Origin: Anaeramoeba flamelloides
Lineage: Eukaryota > Metamonada > Anaeramoebidae
Direction: 5' to 3'
NCBI GenBank assembly: GCA_027625915.1
Contig: JANTQA010000060.1
Location: 3,038,001 to 3,102,000, forward strand
DNA length: 64,000 nt
Positions within the stretch are counted from its first letter, which is position 1. Every line of letters starts with the position of its first letter. Of the stretch, positions 60,461 through 64,000 are shown in pieces. The notes under the pieces are model-generated. The model saw only the letters and a list, made by a program, of their open reading frames with translations. It had not been told where the DNA came from and ran no database searches. The position numbers and the translations under genes were made by a program.

Positions 60461-60630
60461 GGGACTAATCTCTATTAAATTTTTAAATATAAATATAATA
60501 GAGATTAAGAAAATTTTTTACCAATTACTTAGATTCGAAAACCCCTGTTGATTTTCAATATTAAACATATTTCTAGAAAAGGAATCCTTATTTAGAAATT
60601 GGCCAAAAAAAAATAATCGAGAATTGTTCC
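60461..60630. mobile_element. Short TTAA-1 family element (170 bp)
   Basis: The left end is TTAA|GGGACTAATCTCTATTA and the right end is ATAATCGAGAATTGTTCC|TTCG, an inverted version of the left. Its interior (ACCAATTACTTAG, CAATATTAAACATATTTCTA, AAGGAATCCTTATTTAG) is the compact form of the 935-bp element at 4039-4973. It is probably an internal-deletion derivative. Confidence 0.75.
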
Positions 60631-61028
60631 TTCGATAAATTATATTTTAACTTGGTTTTTAATTGATTATCACAATTTATTTGAAATAAGTAGATTTTTT
60701 TGAGAGTTGTTTCAAATTGTAGTGGTTTTTATTTTTAAAGTGTTTATATATGTACGCTTGCTATACTATCACTAAGATTTCGTTCTTAATTTAAAGAAAA
60801 TAATTTTATTTTGGTTAATTCAGAAATATGTTGAATTTTGAACTTTTCAAACTTGTGAATAATTGGATCAAAATTTTTAAAAACCAGAATTTATTTCAGA
60901 AAATATCATTAAAGGCAATTATGGTTTTGAACTGGCAATATGATTTTTACTTCTTTTTTCAAATTTCAAGAGAGGGTAAAAATATTTTTTCTATTTGTAA
61001 TTAAATTTGCTTTTAGATTTTTTTAATA

Positions 61029-61260
61029 CTGATAAATTCAAAAAAATGTTTGGAAATTTTTACTTGATTTTCATTTTTGAAATTTTTATATCCAAGCTTT
61101 GAATAAAGCATTTTATGAAGTCAAGTGTTAAGAAACTCTGTAAAATTAGTTGTTCTTCAAAATATTCTTTGTTCTGGACTGTTTGATAAGAAATAGTTCG
61201 AAGATTTATCAAAATGGAAAACGAACGAAAAATTTGTTGAAATTTATTAGAATTTATCAG
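61029..61260. mobile_element. TA-flanked MITE (CTGATAAATTC ends), copy 2
   Basis: It is 232 bp with the ends CTGATAAATTC and GAATTTATCAG and TA on both sides. It is collinear with 25368-25605 (AAAATTAGTTG-TTCAAAATATT block). Short frames across it on both strands are spurious. Confidence 0.75.
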
Positions 61261-61387
61261 TATACAAGCAACCAAAGGATCTTTTTTTTCAATATTTGTT
61301 CAGATTTGAAAAGAAAGAGTAAACCTACTGAAGAGTATACAGTGTACACACAAAAGAAAAATACAAAATTAGTCGTTATCCTTATTT

Positions 61388-61506
61388 AGGTCTTATTGGG
61401 AAAACCAAAAGTCGTTAGATTCTTTCCGTTTTCAAGATTCTCAACACATCCTTTTTCATCCAAACCAAAGTAAAGTCTTGGAACAATTTTCAAAAATGTA
61501 TTGAGA
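61388..61506 (-). other. Coding-like island, possible 3' exon of an unseen gene
   Basis: One minus-strand frame reads LFDLNTFLKIVPRLYFGLDE and then ENLENGKNLTTFGFPNKT before a stop. Its composition is unlike the Phe/Lys-rich background. No ATG opens it and an in-frame stop lies about 40 codons upstream, so it would need an acceptor within the island. I do not recognise the family and see no partner exon. Confidence 0.25.
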
Positions 61507-62116
61507 TCGAAAAGTGATAAATATTCAAGAAGATTTCATCTTGTAACCTTTTCAGTCATTAAATATCTTTAGTTTCATTAATTAGTTAATTGTTTGAGAG
61601 ATTAGCAAATCTTGTGATTAAAAATTAAGAAGGTGAGTCCTAAATAGATCTCTAAAATAATTATCTCAAAATGTTACGAGATTAACAATCAAGAAAAAAC
61701 TCCAATAGGGCTCAAGGGTTTCTAGTGTATCAACTCTAGGGAATTACAACAAACCTAACAAAAAAAAAAATGAACATAAATAATCAAAGATACAAAATTT
61801 GAAACAAAAAAATAGGGATAAAGAAGACACAAGTAATAGAAAAAACAAAAGATAGAAATGTGGTCTGTTAAACCATTTCAACAAATTATTTATCCAACTT
61901 CAATCAAGATAAGAAAAAAACAAAAGTGAACTAAATTAAGCATCCAAAAAAGCCAAGACAAACAAACAGAATCTTTTGTTAAGCTGAAAGAATGAAAAAA
62001 AAAGCTTTGTTAATTGCCCCATAAACAGCATTTTCAAAGATGAAAAAAATAAATAAATTTTTCATATTTTTTAAGTTGCTTTTTCATTTTCTGAATTTTT
62101 TATTGTCGATCGTCAA

Positions 62117-64000
62117 ATGCTTACTGAGTTTTTCACTGTGCAAAACCAATTTACAAGAATTTTCCAAACACACACCATCAAACCATTGTCAAAGAAAATT
62201 CAATTTAACTTTGAAACACCTATTTTGACAACACATTCAAACATAGCCAAGAAGAATAATTTTCATACAAAATATTATTATAGCTCGTTTCTAAACAAAC
62301 CAAAACAAAACTCACATTTCACTACGAACACTAACAAGAGCGACTCCTGTGAAGAACTTATCAAGCAAGCTGATCAGGACTCATCAAAGGGCGAATATCA
62401 GAAGGCCTTTAACACTTTATTGAAAGGGCTTGAGGTTGCTCGGCGAAATGATGATCTTCCAAATCGTGCGAAAGTGTTGGGGAAATTGGCTGTCTGTAGC
62501 CAGCTGCAGCTAAAAAACCCCGAGTTGACCTTGAAGTATGCCAAGTTATGGTCCCAAGAAGCAATGAAACTGAAAGATCTTGATGGCTTTGCAGATGCGA
62601 TGGTTCTCCAATTCTTGGCTGCGTGCGCCCGAAAAGAAAAAGAAATTGCTCTTAATTCCTTACAGGAATTTGAAAGCGTTGCTATAAATTTGGAAAACGA
62701 TCAAAATACCAAAGGCGCAAGACTAGGGAGGCTGGGCTTATTATGGAAGGCAATTGGCCAGAAGCCGAAGGCGATTGAGTGCTTCAAATCTGCATTAGCA
62801 CTTGTTTTAGATGAAAAGAATTTCCAGCTTGGTCAAAATAATGACAAGAACCAAGATAAGAATACACAGACAAAGCAGATTGCCTTAGACTTGTTACAAG
62901 AATTACACCAACTACAGATGGACACACAAAGGATCGAACAAGCCGTTGAAACAAACGAAAAAAGATTAGCCTTACTCCGGGATGGAGGATCCAAGGAGAC
63001 ACTTTTATCGCTCTTACGGGAGCACGGTTACATGTTAAATTTAATGAATTGGTATGATCAGAGCCAGGAAATATATAACGAAGCCCTGAAATTGTCTGTT
63101 GAGATCGGCAAGGTTGAAATCGAAACGGAAATCCTTGTCAAATTGGGCGAGATCTTAACTGGCAGCAACGAGACTGTTGACAAGGGGATCGAATATTTGG
63201 AAAGAGCAACGGAACTAGCAAAATTGATTGAAGACGATCAATTGAAAACAAAGGCAACGGAATTGATAGGAAACACCTATTACAAAAACGGAAACTTTAC
63301 CTTATGTATCAAGTTTCTTGATAACCTTGTTTCGAGCTCAAAAAAAAATAATTCCAAATTTAACCAAGATTTGGTCTCTTTAAATTTGGGCAGATCTTAT
63401 CTTGAAATCGGAGAAGTTGAAAAGGCGAGAAAGCTATTACATGAAGTCCTTCAAATGAGTGGCGAAAACGAAACCCAAATACCCATTTTAGATCTACAAC
63501 CAAACCAAATTGATTTAAATTACTATAATGACGACGAGGAAACCAATTCCGATTTTTCTCCATTTTCCCCCTCTAACCCCAGTTTTGATAATTTCCCTCG
63601 GAATGTTCGAACAGAAACAATTAACTTCAATGCTTATCTGTCTTTAATGAGAGTGGAAGATCGTTCAGGGAATTATAAATTATCTAGCTGGTACGGGCAA
63701 CAGGCGTTAATTATTTCTCAAAGAACAACCGTCGACCATATATGTAGTTGCGACGATGATGATTCGAAAATTTCTCACAGAGGATCAACAAAAATTGAAA
63801 TTTTAAAAGAATTGATCCCGATTTATATAAAAGCTGAAAAATTCAAATTAACAATCAATTCAATCAAAGACGCAATCGAAACAATGCAAAATATTAAAAA
63901 CCCAGATACAGAATGGAGAAATTATATTATCAAAAACGCAATTGATTTAATAATCCGAAACAATATATCAAAAAGGAAATTGAATTTTTTTTTGAATTTT
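62117..64000 (+). CDS. TPR-repeat protein, truncated by the window end
   Basis: The frame is open from an in-frame stop near 62070 to the last base, with the first Met at 62117 (628 codons seen, no stop). After a ~75-residue Asn/Lys/Phe-rich leader, helical repeats of TPR type follow: EYQKAFNTLLKGLEVARR at ~90-107, QKPKAIECFKSALALVLD at ~215-232, WYDQSQEIYNEALKLSVEIG at ~313-332, DKGIEYLERATELAKLIEDD, NFTLCIKFLDNLV and GEVEKARKLLHEVLQ at ~435-449. An acidic linker and a final helical region follow. Such proteins are scaffolds; the partner is unknown. Base composition is distinctly richer in G and C than its surroundings. The last ~10 codons turn T-rich and may already be intron. Confidence 0.75.
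   Translation, partial: MLTEFFTVQNQFTRIFQTHTIKPLSKKIQFNFETPILTTHSNIAKKNNFHTKYYYSSFLNKPKQNSHFTTNTNKSDSCEELIKQADQDSSKGEYQKAFNTLLKGLEVARRNDDLPNRAKVLGKLAVCSQLQLKNPELTLKYAKLWSQEAMKLKDLDGFADAMVLQFLAACARKEKEIALNSLQEFESVAINLENDQNTKGARLGRLGLLWKAIGQKPKAIECFKSALALVLDEKNFQLGQNNDKNQDKNTQTKQIALDLLQELHQLQMDTQRIEQAVETNEKRLALLRDGGSKETLLSLLREHGYMLNLMNWYDQSQEIYNEALKLSVEIGKVEIETEILVKLGEILTGSNETVDKGIEYLERATELAKLIEDDQLKTKATELIGNTYYKNGNFTLCIKFLDNLVSSSKKNNSKFNQDLVSLNLGRSYLEIGEVEKARKLLHEVLQMSGENETQIPILDLQPNQIDLNYYNDDEETNSDFSPFSPSNPSFDNFPRNVRTETINFNAYLSLMRVEDRSGNYKLSSWYGQQALIISQRTTVDHICSCDDDDSKISHRGSTKIEILKELIPIYIKAEKFKLTINSIKDAIETMQNIKNPDTEWRNYIIKNAIDLIIRNNISKRKLNFFLNF

Larger units (their letters stand above)
56669..62116. 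other. Repeat-dense intergenic region
   Basis: It contains family B copy 3 (57740-58290), three CAGTCAGTTCC elements (58594-59575), a short TTAA-1 element (60461-60630), the second CTGATAAATTC MITE (61029-61260) and one coding-like island on the minus strand (61388-61506). Long T-runs at 56877-56900 and 57901-57930 break up the rest. No complete gene is visible. Confidence 0.5.

Overview
This 64 kb window is very AT-rich eukaryotic nuclear DNA. It has long homopolymer A and T runs, spliceosomal GT-AG introns, the standard genetic code, and Asn-, Gln- and Lys-rich low-complexity tracts inside proteins. A LisH/RasGEF gene, an amoeba-type GH25 lysozyme-like secreted protein and a poly-Asn/poly-Gln NOT1 all point to an amoeboid protist, Anaeramoeba-like or amoebozoan. 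The species assignment is an inference and is not proven by the sequence.

Layout. 675-3823 (-): a three-exon gene for a multi-OB-fold, zinc-ribbon protein of 603 aa, RPA70/SHLD2/CTC1-like. 7292-19904 (-): a four-exon gene for NOT1, the CCR4-NOT scaffold, 2678 aa. Two of its introns exceed 2 kb and are packed with repeats, including a Tc1/mariner relic. 20642-about 22584 (+): a Lys/Thr/Asn-rich coiled-coil protein, divergent from NOT1. 25123-31249 (+): a LisH-RasGEF gene with introns of 2.7 and 1.8 kb. 36080-36772 (+): a secreted GH25 lysozyme-like protein. 41934-42461 (-): a four-helix membrane protein, possibly the 3' part of a THH1/TOM1-type receptor. 51126-52217 (+): an RRM/RGG RNA-binding protein. 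55479-56668 (+): a Q-rich 3' exon that begins with what looks like the second SH2 domain of SPT6. 62117-64000 (+): a TPR protein that runs off the window.

The genes suggest no shared operon or pathway. Several are housekeeping RNA or chromatin factors (NOT1, RRM protein, SPT6-like exon) or signalling factors (RasGEF, TPR). I found no tRNA, rRNA, CRISPR or virus-like element.

The non-coding two thirds is the unusual part. It holds at least nine dispersed repeat families that recur in introns and intergenic DNA. These are TTAA-flanked inverted-repeat elements; three TA-flanked MITE families; a retroposon-like insertion with an exact 16-bp target duplication and a paralogous empty site elsewhere in the window; several foldback elements, one about 2.2 kb; and two families of about 500 bp with three copies each. 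Exon structures were checked by reading phase: the coding lengths of the first two genes add up to whole codons across all junctions, which supports the splice calls.
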